NCBI GenBank assembly: GCA_028291285.1
Contig: JAQGIJ010000217.1
Location: 1 to 7,897, forward strand
Origin: Phenylobacterium sp.
GTDB taxonomy: Bacteria; Pseudomonadota; Alphaproteobacteria; Caulobacterales; Caulobacteraceae
Reading direction: 5' to 3'
DNA: 7,897 bases
Shown: positions 1 to 7,897 of the stretch, in pieces
How positions within the stretch are numbered: the first letter of the stretch is position 1
Layout: the number at the start of each line of letters is the position of its first letter
Position numbers and translations under genes: made by a program
The notes under the pieces: generated by a model
What the model saw: only the letters and a program-made list of their open reading frames with translations
What the model was told of the DNA's origin: nothing
Database searches by the model: none

Positions 1-63
1 GGTGGCGAGGTCGCGGAACTGGGCCGGGAAGTTGTTGTGGACGAAGAGGACGCCGCCGGACAT
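1..63 (-). CDS. glycosyltransferase, N-terminal fragment (runs off left edge)
   Basis: Only the first 21 codons are present, read leftward from an ATG at 63. The peptide begins MSGGVLFVHNNFPAQFRDLA. This closely resembles the opening of GT4-type glycosyltransferases, which typically read ILFVHQNFPGQFRHLA: a first beta strand, then an HxNFPxQFR motif in the N-terminal Rossmann half (Glyco_trans_4-like). Such enzymes move sugars from nucleotide-sugar donors in polysaccharide or glycolipid synthesis; substrate and acceptor cannot be told from this fragment. Upstream, 32 bases separate it from the stop of the same-strand winged-helix gene, so the two may be co-transcribed. The ribosome site is weak (AGAAGAG about 4 bases before the ATG). 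The family call rests on one short motif and needs the missing sequence to the left. Confidence 0.7.
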   Translation of the reverse strand, partial: MSGGVLFVHNNFPAQFRDLAT

Positions 64-95
64 GGCGCTCTTCTGCCCGCAAGGCGGATGGCGTG

Positions 96-551
96 TCACC
101 TCTCTTGAGTCTGCTCCAGGGACAGGATCACCTGGTGGTTGCGCAGCGCGAGCAGCAGGGTCTGCTCGCGCAGGCCGGTCAGCATCCGCGCGGCGTGCGG
201 GGCCAGCGACAGGCTGTTGGCGTCGCGCCGGATCCAGCCCTCCGCCACCAGCGCAGCCACCTTGCGGCGCACGCTCTCCTTGGGGATCCCCGTCGAATCG
301 GCGATCGAGCGGACGTTGGTCGAGAGGCTTGGCATGGTCTCCACCGCCCCGCTCAGCACGTCCTCCAGGTCCATCGTCTCGACGTCCTTGTGTTCGACGG
401 TGCGCATGCCGACCACCAGCACGATCAGCAGCTTGTCGAGATCCCCGTCGCAGGTGGCGCGGCCGATGCTGAGCACGTCCAGCAACGGGGCGAGCAGGTC
501 CTTGGCGATCTGCGGGTAACGGCGCCGCAGCAGGGGCAGCAGTTGGGGCAT
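96..551 (-). CDS. winged-helix DNA-binding-like protein, 151 aa, unknown function
   Basis: I do not recognise the exact family. The ATG at 551 is preceded by a strong ribosome site, AGGAGG, ending 4 bases before it, which fixes the start. Residues 1-70 are leucine-rich and probably helical. Residues 78-98 (TNVRSIADSTGIPKESVRRKV) read as a helix-turn-helix with the usual small residue and glycine turn (A84, G88). They are followed by a helix and a basic 'wing' around W106-L116 (EGWIRRDANSLSL), the layout of MarR/GntR/IclR-like winged helices. A C-terminal helix follows (about 120-148). No ligand domain or membrane segment is visible. It is divergent from the small ORF and dnaE and shares their control region, including the LexA boxes about 70-100 bases upstream of its start. 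A role as transcriptional regulator is inferred from the fold pattern only; its target is unknown. Confidence 0.75.
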   Translation of the reverse strand: MPQLLPLLRRRYPQIAKDLLAPLLDVLSIGRATCDGDLDKLLIVLVVGMRTVEHKDVETMDLEDVLSGAVETMPSLSTNVRSIADSTGIPKESVRRKVAALVAEGWIRRDANSLSLAPHAARMLTGLREQTLLLALRNHQVILSLEQTQER

Positions 552-611
552 GTCGCCTCCTCGGGCTGAACGGGCCTCTTGCGACCGCGTTCCGGGCGGT
601 CACGGCCAGGC

Positions 612-640
612 TTGACGAAGCGGAACAAAACAGGAATAAG
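612..640 (+). promoter_or_regulatory. candidate housekeeping-sigma promoter for the small SOS gene (and dnaE)
   Basis: TTGACG at 612-617 matches the -35 consensus. AATAAG at 635-640, with a 17-base spacer, matches the -10 at four of six positions. In Caulobacter terms, the -35 TTGACGA is followed after 14 bases by GGAATAAG, a partial match to GCTANAWC. Transcription would begin near 646-648, giving a leader of about 50 bases before the ATG at 700. The two LexA-type boxes cover the spacer, the -10 and the start site, which is the expected geometry for repression. Position and geometry support it; no start site has been measured. Confidence 0.6.
623..637. promoter_or_regulatory. near-consensus LexA (SOS) box
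   Basis: The sequence GAACAAAACAGGAAT fits the alphaproteobacterial LexA site GAAC-N7-GAAC at seven of eight defined positions; the last C is T. Its A-rich centre is typical of strong alphaproteobacterial SOS boxes. It lies between the -35 and -10 of the candidate promoter and starts 17 bases before the second, perfect box. Confidence 0.55.
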
Positions 641-654
641 AACGAACACAGAAC
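640..654. promoter_or_regulatory. LexA (SOS) box, perfect GAAC-N7-GAAC
   Basis: The sequence GAACGAACACAGAAC contains GAAC, exactly seven bases, then GAAC. On the other strand it reads GTTC-N7-GTTC, the direct-repeat operator known for LexA in Caulobacter and other alphaproteobacteria. It overlaps the end of the -10 and the predicted transcription start, 45 bases upstream of the 29-codon ORF. LexA bound here would block the promoter until RecA-stimulated self-cleavage releases it after DNA damage. Confidence 0.78.
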
Positions 655-699
655 GCGGACGCGGTTCTCCACAGGCCGCTCACAACAGGGATGCGACAC

Positions 700-789
700 A
701 TGGTTCGTCTGGCGCGAGAATCGCTGGCCTTTGTCTCCGTGGCCAGCTTTGTCTGGATGATGTGCCAGGTGGCCGGCTTCGTTGGCTGA
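700..789 (+). CDS. sidA: SidA-like SOS-induced cell division inhibitor, 29 aa
   Basis: This 29-codon ORF runs ATG (700) to TGA (789). The peptide has a short basic N-terminus (R3, R6), then an unbroken hydrophobic stretch from about L9 to V28, including [12 protein letters not shown]. It is thus almost entirely one transmembrane helix, probably with the N-terminus in the cytoplasm. Caulobacter SidA is known to be a 29-residue inner-membrane peptide, repressed by LexA, that blocks division after DNA damage by acting on the FtsW/FtsI/FtsN part of the divisome. Size, topology, the perfect LexA box 45 bases upstream and the clade all agree. AGGG at 687-690 lies 9 bases before the ATG as a modest ribosome site. 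An in-frame ATG at 691 would add MRH but has no spacing for that site. No alignment to known SidA could be run, so the name rests on these combined traits. The gene lies directly before dnaE with no terminator between. Confidence 0.75.
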   Translation: MVRLARESLAFVSVASFVWMMCQVAGFVG

Positions 790-802
790 CCGCCATGCGA
801 AT

Positions 803-810
803 GGGGGAGG
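803..810 (+). promoter_or_regulatory. ribosome binding site that decides the dnaE start
   Basis: GGGGGAGG ends 8 bases before an in-frame GTG at 819. The in-frame ATGs at 795 and 801 have no Shine-Dalgarno match upstream (TTGGCTGACCGCC precedes 795), and the second abuts this motif. The frame stays open back to 579, but that stretch holds the promoter, the LexA boxes and the small gene, so it is not dnaE coding sequence. Confidence 0.65.
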
Positions 811-818
811 CGGCGGGG

Positions 819-4280
<3,462 letters not shown>

Positions 4281-4283
<3 letters not shown>

Positions 4284-4309
4284 GCGGCCGCGGCGCCCTC
4301 GGCTAAATC
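4281..4309 (+). promoter_or_regulatory. promoter for a leaderless acetyltransferase mRNA
   Basis: GCTAAATC at 4302-4309 is a perfect match to the Caulobacter -10 consensus GCTANAWC. Fourteen bases upstream, TAGGCGG (4281-4287, overlapping the dnaE stop) matches the -35 TTGACGS at five of seven positions. Initiation 7-9 bases after the -10 would fall at about 4316-4318, on or beside the ATG at 4318. That start has no Shine-Dalgarno sequence, so a leaderless transcript is the simplest reading. Confidence 0.6.
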
Positions 4310-4317
4310 GCCTCGCC

Positions 4318-4995
4318 ATGGACCACCCGCTGGACCGCGCCGTCTGGGCCGCGCTGACCACCCGCCAGGCCGGCCTCGCCCTGGGGAACGCCCGGGCGCG
4401 ACGGCTTGCGCCGGCCTACGGCCTCTTCGCCGCGGCCGCCGATCGCTCGCCGGAGAGCCTGGCGGCCCTTGCGGAGCTGGTGCTCGGCACGGGCGACGCC
4501 GCCTTCTTCGAAGCCGACCCGCCGAGCGCGCTGCCGGGGCTCGCCATCACGCCGGGCGACCCGATCTCGCAGATGGTGGCCGAGGCGCCGGTGTTCGTGG
4601 AGCCCGCCTTCGAGGTCATCCCGCTGGACGAGGCCGATGCGCCGGAGATGCTGGAGCTCGCCACCCTGACGAAGCCCGGTCCCTTCTTCGAGGCCACGCA
4701 CCGGCTCGGCGCCTTCATCGGCGTGCGGCTGGACGGGCGGCTGGTGGCCATGGCCGGCGAGCGCCTGCGGCTGCCGGGCTACACCGAGGTCAGCGCCGTC
4801 TGCACCCGCCCCGGCCACCGCGGGCGTGGCTATGCGGCGGGGCTGATGAGCATGGTGGCCCGCGCCATCGTCGCGCGGGGCGAGATCCCCTTCCTGCACG
4901 CCTACGACCACAACACCGGCGCCATCGCCCTCTACGAGACCCTCGGCTACCGCCGCCGCCGCCAGGTGAAGGTGAGCTTTCTGACCGCAGCCTGA
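4318..4995 (+). CDS. GNAT-family (FR47-like) N-acetyltransferase
   Basis: This 225-residue protein should transfer an acyl group from acetyl-CoA to an amine; the substrate is unknown. The C-terminal half, about residues 98-220, is the GNAT fold. Residues 162-173, CTRPGHRGRGYA, form the pyrophosphate-binding loop (R/Q-x-x-G-x-G/A) after the strand TEVSAV. The end has the typical N199-x-x-A-I-A-L-Y-E-x-L-G-Y211 helix and strand. The overall pattern resembles FR47-like acetyltransferases. Residues 1-95 are Ala/Pro-rich and less conserved. No signal peptide or membrane segment is seen. ATG 4318 was chosen because a perfect -10 ends 8 bases before it and the protein reads well from MDHPLDRAVW; the frame is open upstream only through the end of dnaE. 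It stands between dnaE and rpsB and probably has its own promoter, so it need not share a function with either. Confidence 0.88.
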   Translation: MDHPLDRAVWAALTTRQAGLALGNARARRLAPAYGLFAAAADRSPESLAALAELVLGTGDAAFFEADPPSALPGLAITPGDPISQMVAEAPVFVEPAFEVIPLDEADAPEMLELATLTKPGPFFEATHRLGAFIGVRLDGRLVAMAGERLRLPGYTEVSAVCTRPGHRGRGYAAGLMSMVARAIVARGEIPFLHAYDHNTGAIALYETLGYRRRRQVKVSFLTAA

Positions 4996-5008
4996 AGGCT
5001 CCGCCTTC
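4994..5008 (+). terminator. weak hairpin at the acetyltransferase stop
   Basis: GAAGGC (4994-4999), a three-base loop and GCCTTC (5003-5008) form a perfect 6-bp stem overlapping the TGA stop at 4993-4995. No T-run follows (TCACGC), so any termination would be partial or factor-assisted. Confidence 0.35.
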
Positions 5009-5044
5009 TCACGCGTCCCACACGGAGGGGCCACCGCCAACGGC

Positions 5045-5073
5045 TTGCATTTCCGCCGCTTAGCCCCTATTTG
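5045..5073 (+). promoter_or_regulatory. candidate rpsB promoter
   Basis: TTGCATT (5045-5051) and CCTATTTG (5066-5073) are separated by 14 bases, fitting the Caulobacter spacing rule. The TTG of the -35 and the CTA core of the -10 are conserved, while other positions diverge. Initiation near 5080 would give an rpsB leader of about 120 bases. This is the best candidate in the 203-base gap but not a strong match. Confidence 0.4.
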
Positions 5074-5101
5074 CCCGCTTCATTCCACACGCAGGTGTTT
5101 G

Positions 5102-5156
5102 GGACGTGGCGGGGAGACATCCCGTCCGCTCCATTCCGGTCCCTGGAACACCAGGG
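5102..5156 (+). promoter_or_regulatory. structured rpsB leader with two hairpins
   Basis: Two hairpins can form in the rpsB 5' leader. GGACG (5102-5106) can pair with CGTCC (5123-5127) around a G-rich loop. CCCTGG (5141-5146) pairs perfectly with CCAGGG (5151-5156) across an AACA tetraloop, 42 bases before the rpsB ATG. In gammaproteobacteria the rpsB leader is a known binding site through which S2 represses its own operon. A similar role here is inferred from position only; no sequence match to that leader is claimed. Confidence 0.45.
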
Positions 5157-5198
5157 GTTTGCCTGCGGAGGTCAACCGGAAAAAGGACGTCGAGACCT

Positions 5199-6041
5199 AT
5201 GGCTCTTCCTGATTTCTCCATGCGCCAGCTCCTGGAAGCCGGCGCGCACTTCGGCCACCAGACCCACCGCTGGAACCCGAAGATGGAGCGCTTCATCTTC
5301 GGCAGCCGCTCCAACATCCACATCATCGACCTGTCGCAGTCGATCCCGCTGCTGCACCAGGCCCTGGTCAAGGTGCGCGAAGTCGCCGCCGGCGGCGGCC
5401 GCATCCTGTTCGTCGGCACCAAGCGCCAGGCTTCGGAGCCGATCGCCACGGCGGCCAAGCGCTGCGCCCAGTACTACGTGAACCACCGCTGGCTCGGCGG
5501 CACGCTCACCAACTGGCGCACCGTGTCGGGCTCGATCGCCCGCCTGCGCGAGCTCGAAGGCTTGCTGGAAGGCGACAGCGGCCGCACCAAGAAGGAGCTG
5601 CTGCAGCTCACCCGCGAGCGCGACAAGCTCGAGCTGTCCCTTGGCGGCATCAAGGACATGGGCGGCATCCCCGACCTGATGTTCGTGATCGACACCAACA
5701 AGGAGGCGATCGCCATCCTGGAAGCGCGCAAGCTGAACATCCCGGTGATCGCCATCCTCGACACCAACTGCAACCCGGACGGGATCACCTATCCGATCCC
5801 CGGCAACGACGACGCCGCCCGCGCCATCCAGCTCTATTGCGACCTGATGGCCGACGCGATCCTCGACGGCCTGGCCGCCGGCCAGGCGGCCTCGGGGGTG
5901 GATCTGGGCGCGGCCGAGGCGCCGATGGAGCCCGTCCTGGCGCGCGCCGATGCGGCCCCGGCCGAGCCCGCCCCGGCCGAGCCTGCGCCGACCGAGGCGG
6001 CTCCCGCCGAAGCGGTTGCGGAGCAGCAGCCCGCCGGCTGA
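5199..6041 (+). CDS. rpsB: 30S ribosomal protein S2
   Basis: S2 sits on the back of the small ribosomal subunit near the head-platform junction and is needed, with bS1, for initiation. The 280-residue product starts at the ATG at 5199 ([20 protein letters not shown]), the usual S2 start. AAAAGGA lies upstream at 5181-5187, a somewhat distant ribosome site. Family landmarks are [15 protein letters not shown] (15-29), the [14 protein letters not shown] segment (157-170) and [11 protein letters not shown] (195-205). E. coli S2 has 241 residues; the excess here is a C-terminal tail with four 5-residue Ala/Pro/Glu repeats (253-272). Extended acidic or Ala-rich tails occur in alphaproteobacterial S2. 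It is the first gene of the rpsB-tsf pair; a hairpin terminator-like element follows it. A longer frame reaches 5106 upstream, but that is leader. Confidence 0.97.
   Translation: MALPDFSMRQLLEAGAHFGHQTHRWNPKMERFIFGSRSNIHIIDLSQSIPLLHQALVKVREVAAGGGRILFVGTKRQASEPIATAAKRCAQYYVNHRWLGGTLTNWRTVSGSIARLRELEGLLEGDSGRTKKELLQLTRERDKLELSLGGIKDMGGIPDLMFVIDTNKEAIAILEARKLNIPVIAILDTNCNPDGITYPIPGNDDAARAIQLYCDLMADAILDGLAAGQAASGVDLGAAEAPMEPVLARADAAPAEPAPAEPAPTEAAPAEAVAEQQPAG
5955..6014 (+). repeat. four 15-bp tandem repeats in the S2 tail
   Basis: Four consecutive 15-base units encode [15 protein letters not shown] and APAEA. The first two differ at one base only (CCC against CCT at the last codon); the others have diverged further. 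This points to local duplication in the disordered tail, and length could vary between strains. Confidence 0.8.
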
Positions 6042-6088
6042 GCCGGTCCAGGCGGGTCGCCGCCGCGTCCGATCAACTGACTGTCACG

Positions 6089-6117
6089 GCGGGCCCTTAA
6101 GCGGGGCCCGCTTGTTT
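6089..6117 (+). terminator. intrinsic terminator or attenuator between rpsB and tsf
   Basis: GCGGGCCC (6089-6096) pairs perfectly with GGGCCCGC (6104-6111): eight GC pairs, a 7-base loop, then TTGTTT. The short, interrupted T-tract suggests partial termination. Lying inside the normally co-transcribed rpsB-tsf pair, it probably lowers tsf mRNA relative to rpsB rather than ending the operon. No convincing separate tsf promoter is seen. Confidence 0.7.
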
Positions 6118-6137
6118 CCAACCTGAAGGAGCTGACC

Positions 6138-7067
6138 ATGGCGGACATCACCGCTGCGCTGGTCAAGGACCTGCGCGAGAAGTCCGGCGCAGGCATGATG
6201 GACTGCAAGAAGGCGCTGCAGGAGACGAGCGGCGACACGGACGCGGCCATGGACTGGCTGCGCACCAAGGGCCTCAGCAAGGCCGCCAAGAAGTCGGACC
6301 GCGCCGCTGCCGAGGGCCTCGTGGCCGGCAAGGTGAGCGCCGATGGCAAGACCGGCGTGCTCGTCGAGCTTAACGCGGAGACCGACTTCGTCTCCAAGAA
6401 CGAGACCTTCCAGACCGCCGCGCGCGACATCGCCGAGGTGGCGCTGAACGTGGAGGGCGTCGACGCCATCTCGGCGGCCAAGACCGCCAAGGGCGAGGTC
6501 GTGAACGACCTCATCACCAACCTGATCGCCACCATCGGCGAGAACATGCGCCTGCGTCGCTCGGCCCGCCTCAGCGTGGCTGAAGGCGCCGTCGCGCTCT
6601 ACCTGCACAACGTGCAGGGCGAGGGCGTTGGGCGGCTCGGCGTGCTGGTGGCGGTCGAAGGCGCGGGCGACGCGGCCCAGCTCAAGGAACTCGGCCGCAG
6701 GATCGCCATGCACGTGGCGGCGACGGCGCCCCTGGCGCTCTCCACCGCCGACCTCGATCCCGCGGTCGTGCAGAAGGAGCGCGAGATCCAGACCCAGACG
6801 GCGATCGAATCAGGCAAGCCGCGCGAGATCGCGGAGAAGATGGTCGAGGGCCGCATCCGCAAATGGCAGGAGGAGGTCGTCCTCCTGAAGCAGCCGTTCG
6901 TGATGAATCCCGACCAGACCATCGAGCAGCTGGTCGCCGAAACCGCCAAGGGCCTCGGCTCGCCGGTGGCGGTGAAGAGCTTTGTCCGCTTCGCCCTCGG
7001 CGAGGGCGTGGAGAAGAAGACCGACGACTTCGCCGCCGAGGTCGCCCAGCTCTCCGGGCAGAGCTGA
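6138..7067 (+). CDS. tsf: translation elongation factor Ts
   Basis: EF-Ts is the guanine-nucleotide exchange factor that releases GDP from EF-Tu. The 309-residue product has the N-terminal UBA-like domain with the signature [16 protein letters not shown] (12-27), which contacts EF-Tu. A core segment, [12 protein letters not shown], carries the T82-D83-F84-V85 motif that displaces the EF-Tu-bound magnesium. A coiled-coil and dimer region follows, with a basic and acidic C-terminal part ending in LSGQS. The length is usual for alphaproteobacteria. The start is firm: AAGGAG at 6126-6131 lies 6 bases before the ATG. It follows rpsB by 96 bases, with the attenuator-like hairpin between, and is followed by its own strong hairpin. 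Confidence 0.97.
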   Translation: MADITAALVKDLREKSGAGMMDCKKALQETSGDTDAAMDWLRTKGLSKAAKKSDRAAAEGLVAGKVSADGKTGVLVELNAETDFVSKNETFQTAARDIAEVALNVEGVDAISAAKTAKGEVVNDLITNLIATIGENMRLRRSARLSVAEGAVALYLHNVQGEGVGRLGVLVAVEGAGDAAQLKELGRRIAMHVAATAPLALSTADLDPAVVQKEREIQTQTAIESGKPREIAEKMVEGRIRKWQEEVVLLKQPFVMNPDQTIEQLVAETAKGLGSPVAVKSFVRFALGEGVEKKTDDFAAEVAQLSGQS

Positions 7068-7079
7068 TCCGAGATGGAC

Positions 7080-7104
7080 CCGGAGCCGCCCCGCGCGGCT
7101 CCGG
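7080..7104 (+). terminator. GC-rich hairpin after tsf, without a T-run
   Basis: CCGGAGCCG (7080-7088) pairs perfectly with CGGCTCCGG (7096-7104), and one more C-G pair (7089-7095) can close the loop. It starts 12 bases after the tsf stop. The following bases (CGCTCCTCGC) hold no T-tract, so it may act as a pause, a 3'-end stabiliser or a factor-assisted terminator. Confidence 0.55.
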
Positions 7105-7140
7105 CGCTCCTCGCGCACCCAGGGCGGTGCGCGGCGCCAC

Positions 7141-7188
7141 GGACGATTTGGCCATCCCCGCCGGCTTCCGCTTGGCGGAAAATCGTCC
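7141..7188. repeat. 9-bp inverted repeat overlapping the pyrH promoter
   Basis: GGACGATTT (7141-7149) and AAATCGTCC (7180-7188) are perfect inverted copies 30 bases apart. Inside them a second hairpin, TTCCGC-TTG-GCGGAA (7166-7180), overlaps the right arm and covers the candidate pyrH -35, so the two structures cannot both form fully. It could be an operator or mutually exclusive RNA structures; neither is shown. Confidence 0.55.
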
Positions 7189-7199
7189 TGGTCTATGTT
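7172..7199 (+). promoter_or_regulatory. candidate pyrH promoter
   Basis: TTGGCGG (7172-7178) matches the Caulobacter -35 TTGACGS at six of seven positions. After 13 bases comes TCTATGTT (7192-7199), which keeps the CTA core of GCTANAWC. The alternative sigma-70 reading is TTGGCG, 16 bases, TATGTT. Initiation near 7206 would give a leader of about 30 bases. It suggests pyrH is transcribed independently of rpsB-tsf. Confidence 0.55.
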
Positions 7200-7234
7200 C
7201 CCCGTACCCCTGAGTGAGTGACCCGGACCCCGCG

Positions 7235-7897
7235 ATGCCCGACGCCCCCCTGCGCTACAAGAAGATCCTGCTCAAGGTCTCCGGCGAGGTTCTGATGGGG
7301 GACCAGAGCTTCGGCATCGACACCGGCACCCTGGAACGCACCGCCGAGGACATCGGCGAGGTCGTCAAGACGGGGGTGGAGCTCTGCCTGGTGATCGGCG
7401 GCGGCAACATCTTCCGCGGCGTCTCGCTCGCCGGGCGCGGCATGGAGCGGGCCACCGCCGACTACATGGGCATGCTGGCCACCGTGATGAACGCGCTGGC
7501 CCTGCAGGGCGCGCTGGAGAAGATCGGCATCTACACCCGCGTGCAGTCCGCCATTCCGATGGAGGCGGTCTGCGAGCCCTACATCCGCCGCCGCGCGCTG
7601 CGCCACCTGGAGAAGGGCCGGGTGGTGATCTTCGCCGCCGGCATCGGCAATCCCTTCTTCACCACCGACACCACCGGCGCGCTCCGGGCCGCCGAGATGG
7701 GCTGCGACGCCCTCTTCAAGGGCACCAGCGTCGACGGCGTCTACACCGCCGACCCGAAGAAGGACGCGACCGCCCAGCGCTACGAGTCGCTCAGCTACCA
7801 GGAGGTCCTGGCCAAGGACCTGCGCGTCATGGACGCCTCGGCCATCAGCCTGATGCGCGACAACCAGATCCCCATCGTGGTCTTCTCGATCCGCGAA
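7235..7897 (+). CDS. pyrH: UMP kinase (uridylate kinase), truncated at right edge
   Basis: PyrH phosphorylates UMP to UDP with ATP in pyrimidine nucleotide synthesis; the bacterial enzyme is a cytoplasmic hexamer of the amino-acid-kinase fold. The window holds 221 codons and no stop; family members are about 240 residues, so roughly 20 are missing. The N-terminus has the phosphate-binding [10 protein letters not shown] (K14, S16, G17). [10 protein letters not shown] (53-62) gives the glycine loop with N58 and R61. D76 ([16 protein letters not shown]) corresponds to the UMP-binding Asp, and [15 protein letters not shown] and [12 protein letters not shown] (166-177) complete the signature. The ATG at 7235 fits the usual N-terminus, although the ribosome site is weak (only GAGTGAG well upstream). 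It follows tsf by 167 bases with a hairpin and its own candidate promoter. frr commonly follows pyrH, outside this window. Confidence 0.96.
   Translation, partial: MPDAPLRYKKILLKVSGEVLMGDQSFGIDTGTLERTAEDIGEVVKTGVELCLVIGGGNIFRGVSLAGRGMERATADYMGMLATVMNALALQGALEKIGIYTRVQSAIPMEAVCEPYIRRRALRHLEKGRVVIFAAGIGNPFFTTDTTGALRAAEMGCDALFKGTSVDGVYTADPKKDATAQRYESLSYQEVLAKDLRVMDASAISLMRDNQIPIVVFSIRE

Noticed and set aside
93..569. Plus-strand ORFs opposite the winged-helix gene (93-569, 139-519)
   Set aside because: The minus-strand frame has a strong AGGAGG site and an HTH pattern; the plus-strand frames have neither.
583..601. GACCGC/GCGGTC hairpin in the leader of the winged-helix gene
   Set aside because: A 6-bp stem with a 7-base loop is expected by chance in such GC-rich DNA, and nothing links it to a function.
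579..818. N-terminal extension of dnaE to 579
   Set aside because: The extension has no DnaE similarity, has no ribosome site, and covers the promoter, LexA boxes and small gene.
5106..5198. 31-residue N-terminal extension of S2
   Set aside because: S2 proteins start at the MALPDF-like position; the upstream part contains the leader hairpins and lacks a fitting ribosome site.

Overview
The window looks like chromosomal DNA of an alphaproteobacterium of the Caulobacterales (Caulobacter/Phenylobacterium-like). It is GC-rich, it carries the block dnaE ... rpsB-tsf-pyrH, its EF-Ts and S2 have alphaproteobacterial lengths, the promoter candidates fit the Caulobacter housekeeping pattern (TTGACGS-N10-14-GCTANAWC), and it has GAAC-N7-GAAC operators of the alphaproteobacterial LexA type. 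Genus is inferred from these traits, not from a database search.

Layout. (a) 1-551, minus strand: the first 21 codons of a glycosyltransferase running off the left edge, preceded on the same strand by a 151-aa protein with a winged-helix-like C-terminal half. (b) 552-818: a divergent control region with a sigma-70-like promoter, one perfect and one near-perfect LexA box, and a 29-codon ORF (700-789) encoding a single-pass membrane peptide. By size, topology, SOS box and clade this is very probably SidA, the SOS-induced division inhibitor described in Caulobacter. (c) 819-4283: dnaE, the replicative DNA polymerase III alpha subunit, starting 29 bases after the small ORF with no terminator between. 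(d) 4318-4995: a GNAT/FR47-like acetyltransferase that appears to be transcribed as a leaderless mRNA from a promoter at the dnaE stop codon. (e) 4996-5198: a structured leader for rpsB. (f) 5199-7067: rpsB and tsf, separated by a strong GC hairpin plus T-rich tract that looks like an attenuator. (g) 7068-7234: a tsf-distal hairpin, a long inverted repeat and a candidate pyrH promoter. (h) 7235 to the right edge: pyrH (UMP kinase), cut by the window end.

How it fits together. The right half is a growth-linked translation and nucleotide block (S2, EF-Ts, UMP kinase) with separate control points in each intergenic gap. The left half links DNA-damage signalling to replication and division: a LexA-controlled promoter drives the tiny division-inhibitor gene and, by read-through, probably contributes to dnaE expression. 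The small gene, its double LexA operator and the possible sidA-dnaE coupling are the most interesting content. The remaining proteins are recognisable housekeeping genes. No mobile element, tRNA, rRNA or CRISPR array was seen.
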